From assembly GCA_963727465.1 (NCBI GenBank), contig CAVSGL010000003.1, positions 124,001 to 188,000 on the forward strand: DNA of 64,000 nt. The letters are read 5' to 3'. The stretch's first letter is position 1, and each line of letters opens with the position of its first letter. Origin of the DNA: VRUE01 sp963727465 (GTDB lineage: Bacteria; Actinomycetota; Thermoleophilia; Solirubrobacterales; 70-9). Under the pieces are notes generated by a model. That model did no database searches. It was not told where the DNA came from and worked only from the letters and a program-made list of their open reading frames with translations. The position numbers and the translations under genes were made by a program. Below, in pieces: positions 8,772 through 19,019 of the stretch.

Positions 8772-10318
8772 GCAAGAAAGCCCCAAGCACCACGCAGCTG
8801 CTCGTGATCGCGGCCTTCGCGCTGTCGTGCTTCGGCATCCTGCTCTTCCTCTGGATCACCTTCGGCGGGCCGACGCCGTTCAAAGCGAAGCCGTACGAGC
8901 TGAAGATCCCGTTCAAGGAGGCGACCCAGCTCGCCCAGCAGTCCGACGTGCGGATCTCGGGCGTCTCCGTCGGCAAGGTGCAGAACATCGAAGAGTCTCC
9001 CGACGGCAAGCAGGCCCAGGCGACGCTCGACATCGAAGACAGGTACGCGCCGCTGCCCGCCGACACGCGGGCGATCCTGCGCACCAAGACCCTGCTCGGC
9101 GAGACCTACGTCGAACTCACCCCGGGCGACTCCAGGGGACCGATGCTGCACGACGGGGCGACGCTGCCCAGGCCCAGCGTCGCCGAATCGGTGCAGCTCG
9201 ACGAGATCTTCCGCACCTTCGACAAGCCGACCCGCGCCGCCTTCCAGACGTGGATGCAGGAAGGGGCGGTCTCGATCGCCGGGCGCGGCCAGTCCTTCTC
9301 CAACGCCCTGGGCGAACTCGAACCCTTCTTCGGCGAATTCGACCGGCTCTTCCGCCTGCTCGACACGCAGCGGCTGGCGGTCAAGCAGCTGTTCAGCAAC
9401 GGCGCCACGACCTTCCGCGCCCTGCGCGGGCGCGAAGGCCAGCTCGCCAGCCTGATCCGCAGCTCGAACGCCGTGTTCAGCACGACCGCGGCCCGCAACC
9501 GCGACATCGAAGCGCTCTTCCGCGCCTTCCCGACCTTCGAGGACGAGCAAAGGGCGACCTTCGACCGGCTCAGGACCTTTGCCGTCAACGCCGACCCGCT
9601 GTTCCGCCAGCTCGTGCCGGCGGCCAAGCAGCTCTCGCCGACCCTGATCGCCTTCTCGCGCCTGGCGCCGCAGGCGAAGGGCCTGTTCGAAGGGCTGGAA
9701 ACGGTGATCGACAGGGCGCCGAACGGCCTCGGCTCGTTCCGCAGGTTCCTGCGCGGCGACTTCCCCGTCCTGCTGCGCTCGCTCGATCCCTTCCTGCGCA
9801 ACCTCAACCCGATCCTCACCGGCCTCGGCCTCTACAAGAACGAGGTCAGCTCGCTGCTCGGCAACGTCGCCGCGGCGAGCAACGCGGTCCACCTCAGTTC
9901 TCAGGGCGAGCAGATCCATTACCTGCGGCTGCTCGGCCCGCTCGGTCCGGAATCGCTTGCGAACTACCCCACCCGTACGACGACCAACCGCAACAGCGCC
10001 TACAGCCGCCCGCGCTACGCCGAACGGCTGGCGAAGGGCCTGCTCAACTTCCACACTTCCCAGTGCAGCTCCGGAATCACCGCCCATCTCGATCCCGAAA
10101 CGCCGAACGAGTCCGCTTTCAACGAGAGGACCGAAGGCGACGTGAAAAAGGCGACCAACTTCTTCGAACGGCTGAAGAAATACGCGTTTGCCGAACAGGA
10201 AGACTCGGCGGCGCTGCCGGCCCCGGGCTGCAACCCCCAGGCTCCGCTGGAACCGATCGACGGCAACGGCCAGCCGGCGACCACCTACCAGCACACGTTC
10301 GAACAGCCGCGCGAATAG
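8768..10318 (+). CDS. MCE-family protein, sixth and last of the operon
   Basis: A 516-residue MCE protein starting at ATG 8768 (ATGA overlap). The N-terminal anchor (about residues 10-32) is followed by an MlaD domain with DVRISGVSVGKVQNI and AILRTKTLLGETYVEL segments, then the helical region. The C-terminal 130 residues contain Cys and a charged stretch and probably form an extra small domain. The gene ends 12 bases before a GC-rich hairpin, which marks the end of the operon. Confidence 0.9.
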   Translation: MSKKAPSTTQLLVIAAFALSCFGILLFLWITFGGPTPFKAKPYELKIPFKEATQLAQQSDVRISGVSVGKVQNIEESPDGKQAQATLDIEDRYAPLPADTRAILRTKTLLGETYVELTPGDSRGPMLHDGATLPRPSVAESVQLDEIFRTFDKPTRAAFQTWMQEGAVSIAGRGQSFSNALGELEPFFGEFDRLFRLLDTQRLAVKQLFSNGATTFRALRGREGQLASLIRSSNAVFSTTAARNRDIEALFRAFPTFEDEQRATFDRLRTFAVNADPLFRQLVPAAKQLSPTLIAFSRLAPQAKGLFEGLETVIDRAPNGLGSFRRFLRGDFPVLLRSLDPFLRNLNPILTGLGLYKNEVSSLLGNVAAASNAVHLSSQGEQIHYLRLLGPLGPESLANYPTRTTTNRNSAYSRPRYAERLAKGLLNFHTSQCSSGITAHLDPETPNESAFNERTEGDVKKATNFFERLKKYAFAEQEDSAALPAPGCNPQAPLEPIDGNGQPATTYQHTFEQPRE

Positions 10319-10329
10319 GCGCACGAAAA

Positions 10330-10353
10330 GGGGCGGCCGCGTGAGGCCGCCCC
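10330..10353. terminator. Bidirectional terminator between the mce operon and the first secreted paralog
   Basis: A perfect 9-bp stem (GGGGCGGCC / GGCCGCCCC) with a 6-base loop. On the minus strand the stem is followed by TTTT, so it is a good intrinsic terminator for the gene ending at 10388. For the plus-strand mce operon the U-tract is weak, but the position directly after the last stop fits. Confidence 0.7.
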
Positions 10354-10387
10354 GTTGCCCTTCAACTCTTCGGCTGGACTGTCTGCG

Positions 10388-11191
10388 CTAACCCTTGGGC
10401 TTGCAGGGAATCGCGACCTTGCCCTTGAGCACGGTCTGCGCCGCGGCGCCGGGTTCACGCGCTTCGTTCTTGAAGACGGCCTTCGCCACGTTGACCTTGA
10501 AGACCCCGTCGGGGCATTTGGCTTCGGAATAGCCGACCTTCCTGCCCTTGTACGTGTAGGTCTTGCCGACCTTGAAGTTGAAGTCGAGTGCGGAGCCGCT
10601 GCCGCCGGCGATCACCGGGATCTTGGCGACGGACGCGATCCCGCTGCCCTTGCGCTTGATCGTCACGTCGGTGACGATCGCGGCCGGCACCGGCACCGTG
10701 ATGAAGGTGTGGATCAGCAGCTTGACCTTGCCGCCCTTTTCGCCTGCGTTGAAGACCAGCAGCGGGCTCGGCACCTTGATCGGCTTCTGTTCGGGGAAGG
10801 CGATCTCGGCGTCGGCGCGGCCCTGGCCGAGTATCGCCTTGCCGCAGACCTTCTTGGCCGCCTTGGTGTCGCGCGCCTCCAGCTGCCCCGCCTTGCAGGT
10901 CGGGTAGCCCTTGACGTTTATTTTCACGTCCTTGTCGATGCCGAAGGCGATTTCCCTGAACGCCGACGGGTGGGTTCCGTCGCTGGTTTTGATCTTGCCG
11001 ACGAATTGCGCCGTCACCGGCGTGTATCTGTTCTTCGGCAGCTCTTCCGGCGACGTGCCGCCGCCGAAGGTGGCGATCAGGTTGCCGCCGCGAATGGTCG
11101 TGGTCACCAGCTTGGCGGCTCCCGCCATCGCCGCGACGCCGAGCGACACGACGGCGACTGCGGTGAGCGCGAAGGTCAGCTTCCTGCGCAT
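10388..11191 (-). CDS. Secreted protein, paralog 1 of a tandem trio
   Basis: A 267-residue protein of unknown function. Residues 1-25 form a classical signal peptide (MRRK, hydrophobic core, AGA). The mature part is a beta-rich, Lys/Gly-rich domain with two conserved Cys regions: YPTCKAGQLEARD and a C-terminal KCPDGVF, plus a terminal IPCKPKG. The start ATG at 11191 is preceded by a GAGAGGAAGGGG Shine-Dalgarno region. The next two genes upstream are clear paralogs with the same length, the same motifs (DGTHPSA, KVCGK, AFPEQKPI, PVIAGGSGS) and the same end. Each gene is followed by its own hairpin, so they are probably transcribed separately. The role is likely extracellular or cell-wall associated; no catalytic motif is visible. 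Confidence 0.8.
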   Translation of the reverse strand: MRRKLTFALTAVAVVSLGVAAMAGAAKLVTTTIRGGNLIATFGGGTSPEELPKNRYTPVTAQFVGKIKTSDGTHPSAFREIAFGIDKDVKINVKGYPTCKAGQLEARDTKAAKKVCGKAILGQGRADAEIAFPEQKPIKVPSPLLVFNAGEKGGKVKLLIHTFITVPVPAAIVTDVTIKRKGSGIASVAKIPVIAGGSGSALDFNFKVGKTYTYKGRKVGYSEAKCPDGVFKVNVAKAVFKNEAREPGAAAQTVLKGKVAIPCKPKG

Positions 11192-11305
11192 CGGGGTCCC
11201 CTTCCTCTCCAGGTTCCATCCGGGCCCGTAGTTGAGCCCGGAGGTTTCTATTCACACCACGACCGTACCCCGTGGGTACCCAGCGTCGATTGTTTGAGCA
11301 TTAAG

Positions 11306-11331
11306 AAAGGGCGGCCCTGCGGCCGCCCTTT
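11306..11331 (-). terminator. Terminator hairpin after paralog 2
   Basis: Perfect 11-bp stem (AAAGGGCGGCC / GGCCGCCCTTT) with a 4-base loop, 40 bases after the stop of the minus-strand gene that ends at 11372. A modest T-rich stretch follows on the minus strand. Confidence 0.65.
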
Positions 11332-11371
11332 CCGTGCCCGCTCTGGCGCGGGCGCTGCCTGTCGGCTGTTG

Positions 11372-12172
11372 CTAGCCCTTCGGCTTGCAGGGAACCGCGA
11401 GGCCGCCCTTGAGAGTGGTCTGGGCGGCGGCGCCCGCTTCGCGCGCTTCGTTCTTGAACAGGATCTTCGGGGTCTTGACCTTGAAGACGCCGTCCGGGCA
11501 TTTGGCTTCGAAGTAGCCGACCTTCTTGCCCTTGTAGTTGTAGGTCTTGCCGAGCTGGAACTTGAAGTCCAGCACCGAGCCGCTGCCGCCGGCGATCACC
11601 GGGATCTTCGAGATCGAGTGGATCCCGCCGCCCTTCTTGGTGATGTTCACCTGGGTGACGATCGCGGCCGGGACCGGCACGGTCAGGAAGGTGTGGATCA
11701 GCAGCTTGGTCTTGCGTGCGTTGCCGCCACCGTTGAAGACGGTGATCGGGCTCTTCACCACGATCGGCTTCTGTTCGGGGAAGGCGATCTCGGCGTGGGC
11801 GACGCCCGTGCCGATCGTCGTCTTGCCGCAGACCTTGCGCGCCGCCGTGGTGTCGCGCGCCTCGAGCTGGCCGGGCTTGCAGACGGGGAAGCCCTTGTTG
11901 TTGAACTTCACGTCCTTGTCGATGTCGACGACCGCTTCGCGCAGCGCCGACGGATGGGTCCCGTCGCTGGTCTTGATCTTGCCGACGATCGTCGTGACGA
12001 TCGGCGTGTACTTCTTCTTCGGCAGCTTTTCCGGCGAGGTGCCGCCGCCGAAGGTGGCGATCAGATTGCCGGCCCTCAGCGTGGTCGTGGTTATCTTGCC
12101 GGCAGCTACCGCGGCAACGGCCAGGGACGCGACCGCGGTCACGGCCAAGCCCAGCATCAGCTTCCTTCGCAT
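11372..12172 (-). CDS. Secreted protein, paralog 2 of a tandem trio
   Basis: A 266-residue secreted protein closely related to its two neighbours. Signal peptide at about residues 1-26 (MRRKLMLGLAVTAV start). It shares the motifs DGTHPSALREAV, a Cys-Lys-Pro-Gly-Gln-Leu stretch, KVCGKTTIGTG, HAEIAFPEQKPI and KCPDGVFKVKTPK. The start at 12172 is supported by AAAGGAGAGA just upstream. The pattern of a Pro-Cys turn, a second Cys about 20 residues later and an IGxG turn resembles the repeated module in the large secreted protein at 42585-46475, which suggests a shared domain of unknown function. Confidence 0.8.
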   Translation of the reverse strand: MRRKLMLGLAVTAVASLAVAAVAAGKITTTTLRAGNLIATFGGGTSPEKLPKKKYTPIVTTIVGKIKTSDGTHPSALREAVVDIDKDVKFNNKGFPVCKPGQLEARDTTAARKVCGKTTIGTGVAHAEIAFPEQKPIVVKSPITVFNGGGNARKTKLLIHTFLTVPVPAAIVTQVNITKKGGGIHSISKIPVIAGGSGSVLDFKFQLGKTYNYKGKKVGYFEAKCPDGVFKVKTPKILFKNEAREAGAAAQTTLKGGLAVPCKPKG

Positions 12173-12284
12173 TCTCTTCTCTCCTTTATGGCCCTGCCCA
12201 TTCGAGCCGCGGCCGTCGAAAAGCCATGTTAATCCCGCGTCAAAGCTAGCATCGCGAACGATTTAGGTGGATGAAGGAAAGAAG

Positions 12285-12309
12285 AAGGGGCGGCCGGTGG
12301 CCGCCCCTT
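12285..12309 (-). terminator. Terminator hairpin after paralog 3
   Basis: Perfect 11-bp stem (AAGGGGCGGCC / GGCCGCCCCTT) with a 3-base loop, followed on the minus strand by a pyrimidine-rich stretch (CTTCTTTCCTTC). It lies six bases after the stop of the gene ending at 12315. Confidence 0.65.
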
Positions 12310-12314
12310 CCTGC

Positions 12315-13112
12315 CTAGCCGCGCCCAGGCTTGCAGGGAACGGCGAGGCCGCCGCGCAGCACCGTCTGCGCGCCGACGCCCGGGGTCCGCGCTTCGTTCT
12401 TGAACACGGTCTTCGGCGTCTTCACCTTGAACACGCCGTCGGGGCAGCGCGCCATCGCCCAGGACTTCTTCTGGCCGCGGAAGCGGAAGGTGCGGCCGAG
12501 CTTGAAGCGGAAGTCCAGCACCGAGCCGCTGCCGCCGGCGATCACCGGGATCTTGGCGGTCGCGTTCACGCCGCTGCCCTTCTTCTTGATCGTCACCTGG
12601 GTGACGATCGCGGCCGGCACCGGCACGGTCAGGAAGGTGTGGATCAGGATCTTCGAGCGCCGCGCGTTGCCGCCGCCGTTGAAGACCGTGATCGGGCTGG
12701 TCACCTTGATCGGCGCCTGTTCGGGGAAGGCGATCTCGGCGTGGGCGACGCCCGTGCCGATCGTCGTCTTGCCGCAGACGCGCTTGGCGGCGCGCGTGTC
12801 GCGGGCCTCGAGCTGGCCGGGCTTGCAGACCGGCAGGCCGCGCGGGTCGACCCGCACGTCCTTGTCGATGTTGACGACCGATTCGCGCAGGGCGGACGGG
12901 TGGGTGCCGTCCGACGTCGCGATCTTGCCGAAGATCAGCGTCTTCGCCGGGGCGTAGTGGCGCCGCGGCAGCTTCTTCGGGATGCTCGTGCCACCGAAGG
13001 TGAGGACGAGATTGCCCGCTCGGATCCTGGTGCTCGCCGCGCCTGCGATCGCTGCGACGCCGAGCGCCAGCATCGCGCTGAGGGCGAGCACGATCATCAC
13101 TTTCCTGCGCAT
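12315..13112 (-). CDS. Secreted protein, paralog 3 of a tandem trio
   Basis: A 265-residue secreted protein, the most divergent of the trio (Arg-rich where the other two are Lys-rich). The frame is open to 13157, but the start is placed at ATG 13112: this gives the family N-terminus MRRKVMIVL with a signal peptide ending near residue 25, and AAAGGAGAGA lies upstream exactly as for paralog 2. Conserved features are THPSALRESVVNIDKDV, the Cys-Lys-Pro-Gly-Gln turn, RVCGKTTIGTG and a C-terminal VPCKPGRG. Function unknown; probably a surface or wall protein. Confidence 0.8.
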   Translation of the reverse strand: MRRKVMIVLALSAMLALGVAAIAGAASTRIRAGNLVLTFGGTSIPKKLPRRHYAPAKTLIFGKIATSDGTHPSALRESVVNIDKDVRVDPRGLPVCKPGQLEARDTRAAKRVCGKTTIGTGVAHAEIAFPEQAPIKVTSPITVFNGGGNARRSKILIHTFLTVPVPAAIVTQVTIKKKGSGVNATAKIPVIAGGSGSVLDFRFKLGRTFRFRGQKKSWAMARCPDGVFKVKTPKTVFKNEARTPGVGAQTVLRGGLAVPCKPGRG

Positions 13113-13264
13113 ATCGGTTTCTCTCTCCTTTGCGTGGCCGCGCCCGGTCCCGGGCACGGCCGGTCGAAGCCTTGGAAAATCCCTCCGGTGACGAGACTGC
13201 CCGTCCCGGTGTTACCTAAACCCGCCAGGGGCCGGAAAAGAGCGGCGACCGCCGCGCCGTGCGC

Positions 13265-13948
13265 TTACCCCTCGAGCATCGTCAGGCGTGCCCGCTCGCG
13301 CTCCTCGGCGGCGCCGTCGGGCCCGAGGAACGGCAGCGTGATCCAGAACATCAGGTCGGGAAGCCGGCTGGGCAGACGCGCGGAAGCGCCGTGCAGGATC
13401 TCGCTGTAGAGCAGCTCGTTGACGCCGCCGGCAAGCGAGAGCGAGGTGATCCCCGGCAGCTCGACCGAGGTCTCCGCCCGGCCGGCGTCGAGGAAGCCGG
13501 TGAACTGGCGCACGGCGGCGTCGCGGCGCGCCAGCGCCTTGGGCCCGGCGGCGAGCACCTCGACGATCGCGAAGCGCCCCTCGTCGGGATGCTCGGCCAG
13601 GTGTTTGAGCAGCTCGCCGAGCCCCGCCGCGACCCGCTCGGCCCAGGGCGCCCCGGGCTTCGACTCGAAGCCCCGCGCGGTGTCGCCGAGCAGGTTGCCG
13701 AGCAGCACGTCGTAGGCGGCGAGGAAGCAATCCTCCTTGCTGGAGAAGAGCTCATAGAACGTCTTTCTCGACACGCCGGCGACGCCGATCACGTCGACCA
13801 CGCGCGTCTCCGGGTAGCCGCGCTCGGCGACGACTTCGATCATCGCTTGCAGGATTCGCCGCCGCTGGGACTCCGTCACCGCCTCCCGCGGTAGCCCGTG
13901 ACGACCCCGGGGCAGCCGCTCGCTGGCGGTGCGTCTTCCGGAAGCCAC
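13265..13948 (-). CDS. TetR-family transcriptional regulator
   Basis: A 227-residue TetR-type repressor. The DNA-binding helix-turn-helix is clear at about residues 28-75 (RILQAMIEVVAERGY, then VIGVAGVSRKTFYELFSSKEDCF), followed by an all-helical ligand-binding domain. The start is GTG at 13948, 10 bases after the purA stop, so it may be cotranscribed with purA; no strong Shine-Dalgarno sequence is seen and an internal start would still keep the domain. Target and ligand are unknown. The neighbouring secreted trio is a possible but unproven target. Confidence 0.85.
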   Translation of the reverse strand: MASGRRTASERLPRGRHGLPREAVTESQRRRILQAMIEVVAERGYPETRVVDVIGVAGVSRKTFYELFSSKEDCFLAAYDVLLGNLLGDTARGFESKPGAPWAERVAAGLGELLKHLAEHPDEGRFAIVEVLAAGPKALARRDAAVRQFTGFLDAGRAETSVELPGITSLSLAGGVNELLYSEILHGASARLPSRLPDLMFWITLPFLGPDGAAEERERARLTMLEG

Positions 13949-13957
13949 AAGCAGACT

Positions 13958-15328
<1,371 letters not shown>

Positions 15329-15352
15329 AGCGACCGGAGATTGTGACTGGTT

Positions 15353-16114
15353 CTAGGCGCCGACCGCGCGCGCCTGCTCGCGCCGGTCGGGCCCGAACAG
15401 CGGCAGCGGGTCGTCGCAGATCTCGATCAGGCGGGAGACGGTGCGTGAGCCGATCTGGTCCTCGAGCTGCTTGCGGCCTTCCTCGACGTCGGAGCGGGCG
15501 TTGCTGGTGACCAGCATCGAGCGCTGGTTCTCGTAGCGCTCGTTGACCAGCGCGTAGAGCTGCTCGACCACCCAGTCGGTGTGGCGCTCGGAGCCGAGGT
15601 CGTCGATGTAGAGCAGGTCGACGGACGTGAGCCGGCGGAAGAAGGCGTCGTAGGCGTCCTCGGACTCGGTCGCCTGGTAGGTCTGGCGGATCTGGGTCAG
15701 CAGCTTCGGCGTGAAGTAGACGGCGACCGTGCGGCCGGCGGCCAGCGCGGCCTTGGCGACCAGCATGCCGAGCGTCGTCTTGCCGGTGCCGGTGTTGCCC
15801 ATCAGCCACATCCCGCGCCCGGCCTCGAGGTTCGCGTCGAGCTCGTCGACGAACGCCTGCACCGCGTTGACCACGTGGCGGGTGCCCATGTCGCGCGCCA
15901 TGTCGCTGACCGGGGGGCGGTCGAAGGAGACGCCGCGGTAGCGCGGCGGGATCGCCGAGGCGACGCCCCGCACCCGGCCGCGCTTGAGCCGCTCGGCCCG
16001 GCACTCGCAGGGGCGGGCGACGTCCTCGGGGCCGAGCACCCAGCCCGACCCGTCGCAGACGCCGAGCGGGCAGGCGCGCTCGGCGAAGGGCTGCGATCGC
16101 GGCCGCGCGGCCAT
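15353..16114 (-). CDS. DnaC/IstB-like AAA+ ATPase, probable replicative helicase loader
   Basis: A 253-residue AAA+ ATPase of the DnaC/DnaI type. Walker A GNTGTGKT is at residues 106-113 and Walker B LLYIDD at 167-172, with a sensor-1 SNA further on. The N-terminus has four Cys (15, 20, 36, 38) in a pattern that could bind zinc. The ATG overlaps the dnaB stop by one base (TGATG), so the loader is translated directly after the helicase it probably loads. This dnaB-loader adjacency is the main functional evidence; a transposon-type IstB role is less likely because no transposase is next to it. Confidence 0.85.
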   Translation of the reverse strand: MAARPRSQPFAERACPLGVCDGSGWVLGPEDVARPCECRAERLKRGRVRGVASAIPPRYRGVSFDRPPVSDMARDMGTRHVVNAVQAFVDELDANLEAGRGMWLMGNTGTGKTTLGMLVAKAALAAGRTVAVYFTPKLLTQIRQTYQATESEDAYDAFFRRLTSVDLLYIDDLGSERHTDWVVEQLYALVNERYENQRSMLVTSNARSDVEEGRKQLEDQIGSRTVSRLIEICDDPLPLFGPDRREQARAVGA

Positions 16115-18813
16115 CAGAACTCAGGCCCCGCGGAGGCGGTGTCTTCCAGCGGCGGCCCCTCGCCGGCGGGCTGCTCGACCGGCGCCTCGTGGCCGCTGTA
16201 GTCGGCGAATTTGGGGAAGCGATCGAGGAAGACGAGCTTCGGCGAGCCGATCGGCCCGTTCCTGTGCTTGGCGACGATCACCTCGGCCAGCCCGTCGGGC
16301 TCGTCGTCGGGATCGCGGTAGTAGTCCTCGCGGTAGAGGAATGCGACCAGGTCGGCGTCCTGCTCGATCGAGCCCGACTCCCTGAGGTCGGAGAGCATGG
16401 GCTTCGGCGGGTGGCGCTGCTCGGGGGCGCGCGAGAGCTGCGAGATCGCCAGCACCGGCACCTCCAGCTCGCGGGCGAGGATCTTCAGGCCGCGGCTCAT
16501 CTGGCCGACCTGCTCGACCCGGTTGGCGCGCAGGTCGTCGGCGCGCATCAGCTGTAGGTAGTCGACGATCACCAGCCCGAGGCCGCCCTGGTCCTGGACC
16601 TGCGCGTGCAGTCGCCGTGCCTTCGCCCGCAGGTCGAGCAGGCCGAGGTCGGATGAGTCGTCGAACCACAGCGGGGCCTCCTCGAGCTCGTTGCAGGCGC
16701 GCACGACCTTCGGCCAGTCTTTCTGCGCGACCTGACCCTTGCGCAGCTTGTCGCCCGAGATCCGTGCCCGGCAGGCGATGAAGCGCTGCGCCAGCTCGAC
16801 CTCCGACATCTCGAGCGAGAAGAAGGCGACCGGCAGCTTGCGCTTGACCGCTACGTTCTCGGCGATGTTGGCGACGATCGCGCTGTTGTGGACGATGACA
16901 TCGTCGGCGACGAAGTTGCGATGAGCCGGCACGTCGATGTCGTAGGTCTCCTCTTCGCCGACGTACTCGACGGAGGCGACCTCGTCCCACCAGATGTCAG
17001 AGTCGGCAAGCTCCTCGAGCGCGGGAGACCTAGTTGCCTCGGCCAGTTCGGTAAGCAGGCCGCGCGACGGGCTGCGCTTGCCGACATGCCAGTTGTGGTT
17101 GCGCCGTCGCCCCGTGACCTCGCTGATGTCGGCCCACGAGCGCTCGCCCTTGCCGAGCAGGACGTCTTCCCAGACCTCGGACGGGACGGTGTCGGTGTTG
17201 GTCATGCGCGGCGCGTCGTCGAGGCGCCCCAGCACTCGCTCCTGCTGCTCTTCCTTGCCCGGCACGCGGATCAGCTCGCAGAACCGCCGCATCCCCTCCT
17301 GTGACGTGATGCGCACCTCTCTGGCGATCTCGTCGGCGCCCTCGTAGACCTCGCGCTTCAGGGTGCGGATCGTCGCCACGATGCCGAGGCGGAGAAGCAG
17401 GTGCTGAACGTCGCGCGCCAGCCGCTCGCTGATCGTCGTATAGCCGATCTGAGCTAGGCGGTCGCTGCAATAGACATGGCCGTCGCAGGCGTACATGACG
17501 CCGAGAAAGCGGGCAAGCTGCTCGTCGTCGAGTTCAAAGATTCCATCGGGAACGAACTTCTGTCCCGAGCGCAGACCCATCACGCCGTGCTTTCTCAACA
17601 TCGCCGTGACCGGGTTTGGCCCCGACCCGCGTCCGGCGCTGATAGTCGCGGTTCCGTGTGCGCGTCTGCCGGCACGCCCGACCCGTACGCCAAAGGCTCG
17701 GGCTGCCTTCTCGACTTCAGGTAGAACCTTCGACGCTTTGCCAAAGCAGAAGCACGGTGTCGGCCCTCCTAAGGACCCGTCCGCAATCAAAGCTCCGAGC
17801 ATCACGATCTCGTGATCCGGCAGCGATTTCGGTTCGCCCACCGAGGGCAGGCGCCGTGGTACCGCAACCCGTGTGCCCGCTGTGAGCTTGCCCAGCTCCT
17901 CCCACCCCAGACTGGTTAGCACTGGGTGATTCGAGGTCGCTTCGAGCTTGCGACCAAGGCGGGTCGTCATTCGGTAGACGTGCTTGCGGCCATTGGGCTC
18001 GATCGCGGCAACCTTGGCCTGTTTCATCGTCAGGTCAGGCGCGAGCGAAGCTACCCATACGTCCTCGCCCTTTTCATGAGATCGGCAGAGTGCGTCCGCG
18101 CGACGTCGCCTGCCAGTGGTAGGATCATACACCAACGATCCCTGATTAATACACTTTCCCATCGCCGGTCTTGCAGCGACGATGATCAGGTTCCCGGGCT
18201 GGAAACCCCCCGTGATCGAGTCGATGTCGCGGAAGCCGGAGGGCGTCCCGGTCATCTCGCTCTCGCCGGTCGAGAGCTTCTCCAGCCGGTCGACCTCGTC
18301 GTGGAGGATCTCCGAGAGCATGCGGAAGTCGCTCGCCTGCTCTTTGTGGGCGACTTCGAAGAGCAGCCGCTCGGCCCGCTCGGAGAGCTCGCGCGGCTCG
18401 CCCTCGCGCTCGTGCACCCAGCCCTGGATCTCCTGGCCGGCGCCGAGCAGCCGCCGCAGCAGCGAGTTCTGCTGGACGATCTCGGCGTAGTGCTTGGCGT
18501 TGCCGGCCGCCGGCACCTTCGCCGCCAGCTCGGCGACGTAGTTCCGCCCGCCCGCCTCGTCGATCTCGTTGCGCTGCACGAGCGCCTCGGCGACGCTGAG
18601 CTCGTCGACCGGCTTCGAGGCGGCGTAGAGGTCGTAGACCGCGCGGAAGATCGCCGCGTGCTTTTCGAGGTAGAAGTCCTCGGCGTTGAGCTTGACCTCG
18701 TCGATCACCCGCGTGATCGACGGCTCGGCGACGAGCATCGCGCCGAGCACCGATTCCTCGGCCTCGATGTTCTGCGGCGGGACGTGGGTGGCGGAAGGCT
18801 GCGGCATCGACAC
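16114..18813 (-). CDS. dnaB: Replicative DNA helicase DnaB containing an intein
   Basis: Precursor of 899 residues. The host protein (476 residues after splicing) is a DnaB hexameric helicase: an N-terminal domain with PPQNIEAEESVLG, then the RecA-like domain with ARPAMGK, ISQLSRAPE and DLRESGSIEQDADL motifs. A 423-residue intein (residues 221-643) splits the ATP-binding loop immediately after Lys220, so the helicase is inactive until splicing. The start is GTG 18813 or ATG 18807; neither has a strong Shine-Dalgarno sequence. It is part of the conserved rpsF-ssb-rpsR-rplI-dnaB neighbourhood, followed by the helicase loader. Confidence 0.95.
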   Translation of the reverse strand: MSMPQPSATHVPPQNIEAEESVLGAMLVAEPSITRVIDEVKLNAEDFYLEKHAAIFRAVYDLYAASKPVDELSVAEALVQRNEIDEAGGRNYVAELAAKVPAAGNAKHYAEIVQQNSLLRRLLGAGQEIQGWVHEREGEPRELSERAERLLFEVAHKEQASDFRMLSEILHDEVDRLEKLSTGESEMTGTPSGFRDIDSITGGFQPGNLIIVAARPAMGKCINQGSLVYDPTTGRRRRADALCRSHEKGEDVWVASLAPDLTMKQAKVAAIEPNGRKHVYRMTTRLGRKLEATSNHPVLTSLGWEELGKLTAGTRVAVPRRLPSVGEPKSLPDHEIVMLGALIADGSLGGPTPCFCFGKASKVLPEVEKAARAFGVRVGRAGRRAHGTATISAGRGSGPNPVTAMLRKHGVMGLRSGQKFVPDGIFELDDEQLARFLGVMYACDGHVYCSDRLAQIGYTTISERLARDVQHLLLRLGIVATIRTLKREVYEGADEIAREVRITSQEGMRRFCELIRVPGKEEQQERVLGRLDDAPRMTNTDTVPSEVWEDVLLGKGERSWADISEVTGRRRNHNWHVGKRSPSRGLLTELAEATRSPALEELADSDIWWDEVASVEYVGEEETYDIDVPAHRNFVADDVIVHNSAIVANIAENVAVKRKLPVAFFSLEMSEVELAQRFIACRARISGDKLRKGQVAQKDWPKVVRACNELEEAPLWFDDSSDLGLLDLRAKARRLHAQVQDQGGLGLVIVDYLQLMRADDLRANRVEQVGQMSRGLKILARELEVPVLAISQLSRAPEQRHPPKPMLSDLRESGSIEQDADLVAFLYREDYYRDPDDEPDGLAEVIVAKHRNGPIGSPKLVFLDRFPKFADYSGHEAPVEQPAGEGPPLEDTASAGPEF
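16885..18153 (-). other. DnaB intein with LAGLIDADG homing endonuclease
   Basis: In-frame 423-residue intein. It begins with Cys (CINQGSLVYD), has a block-B-like TSNHPVL, ends with VIVHN, and is followed by Ser as the +1 extein residue: the expected chemistry for Cys/Ser protein splicing. The middle contains two LAGLIDADG-like motifs (LGALIADG and FLGVMYACDG), so a homing endonuclease domain is present and its acidic residues are intact. The insertion point is in the Walker A loop between Lys and Ser, a site used by several bacterial DnaB inteins. The DNA around 17.7-18.1 kb appears somewhat less GC-rich than the extein sequence, in keeping with horizontal acquisition. Confidence 0.95.
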
Positions 18814-19019
18814 TTAGTTAAGGCCCGAGGGCGGCGGAATCCTCCCCCGGGGCCCAGGATGACAAGCAAACCAGAGCCGCCCGCCCGCCATCCGCGTCCT
18901 CCCCGCAAGCACCGCGTAAAGAGTGCGCGCCCCGCCCTGGCGGAAGTTGTGACCGAGGCGTCGCAGAAAATTTGCATCGTGCGCGCCATTCGCGCGTCCG
19001 GAACCTTTACGGTGCAATC

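Noticed and set aside
10355..12232. Long plus-strand frame opposite the secreted paralogs
   Set aside because: Antisense shadow; the minus-strand genes have signal peptides, ribosome sites and conserved motifs.
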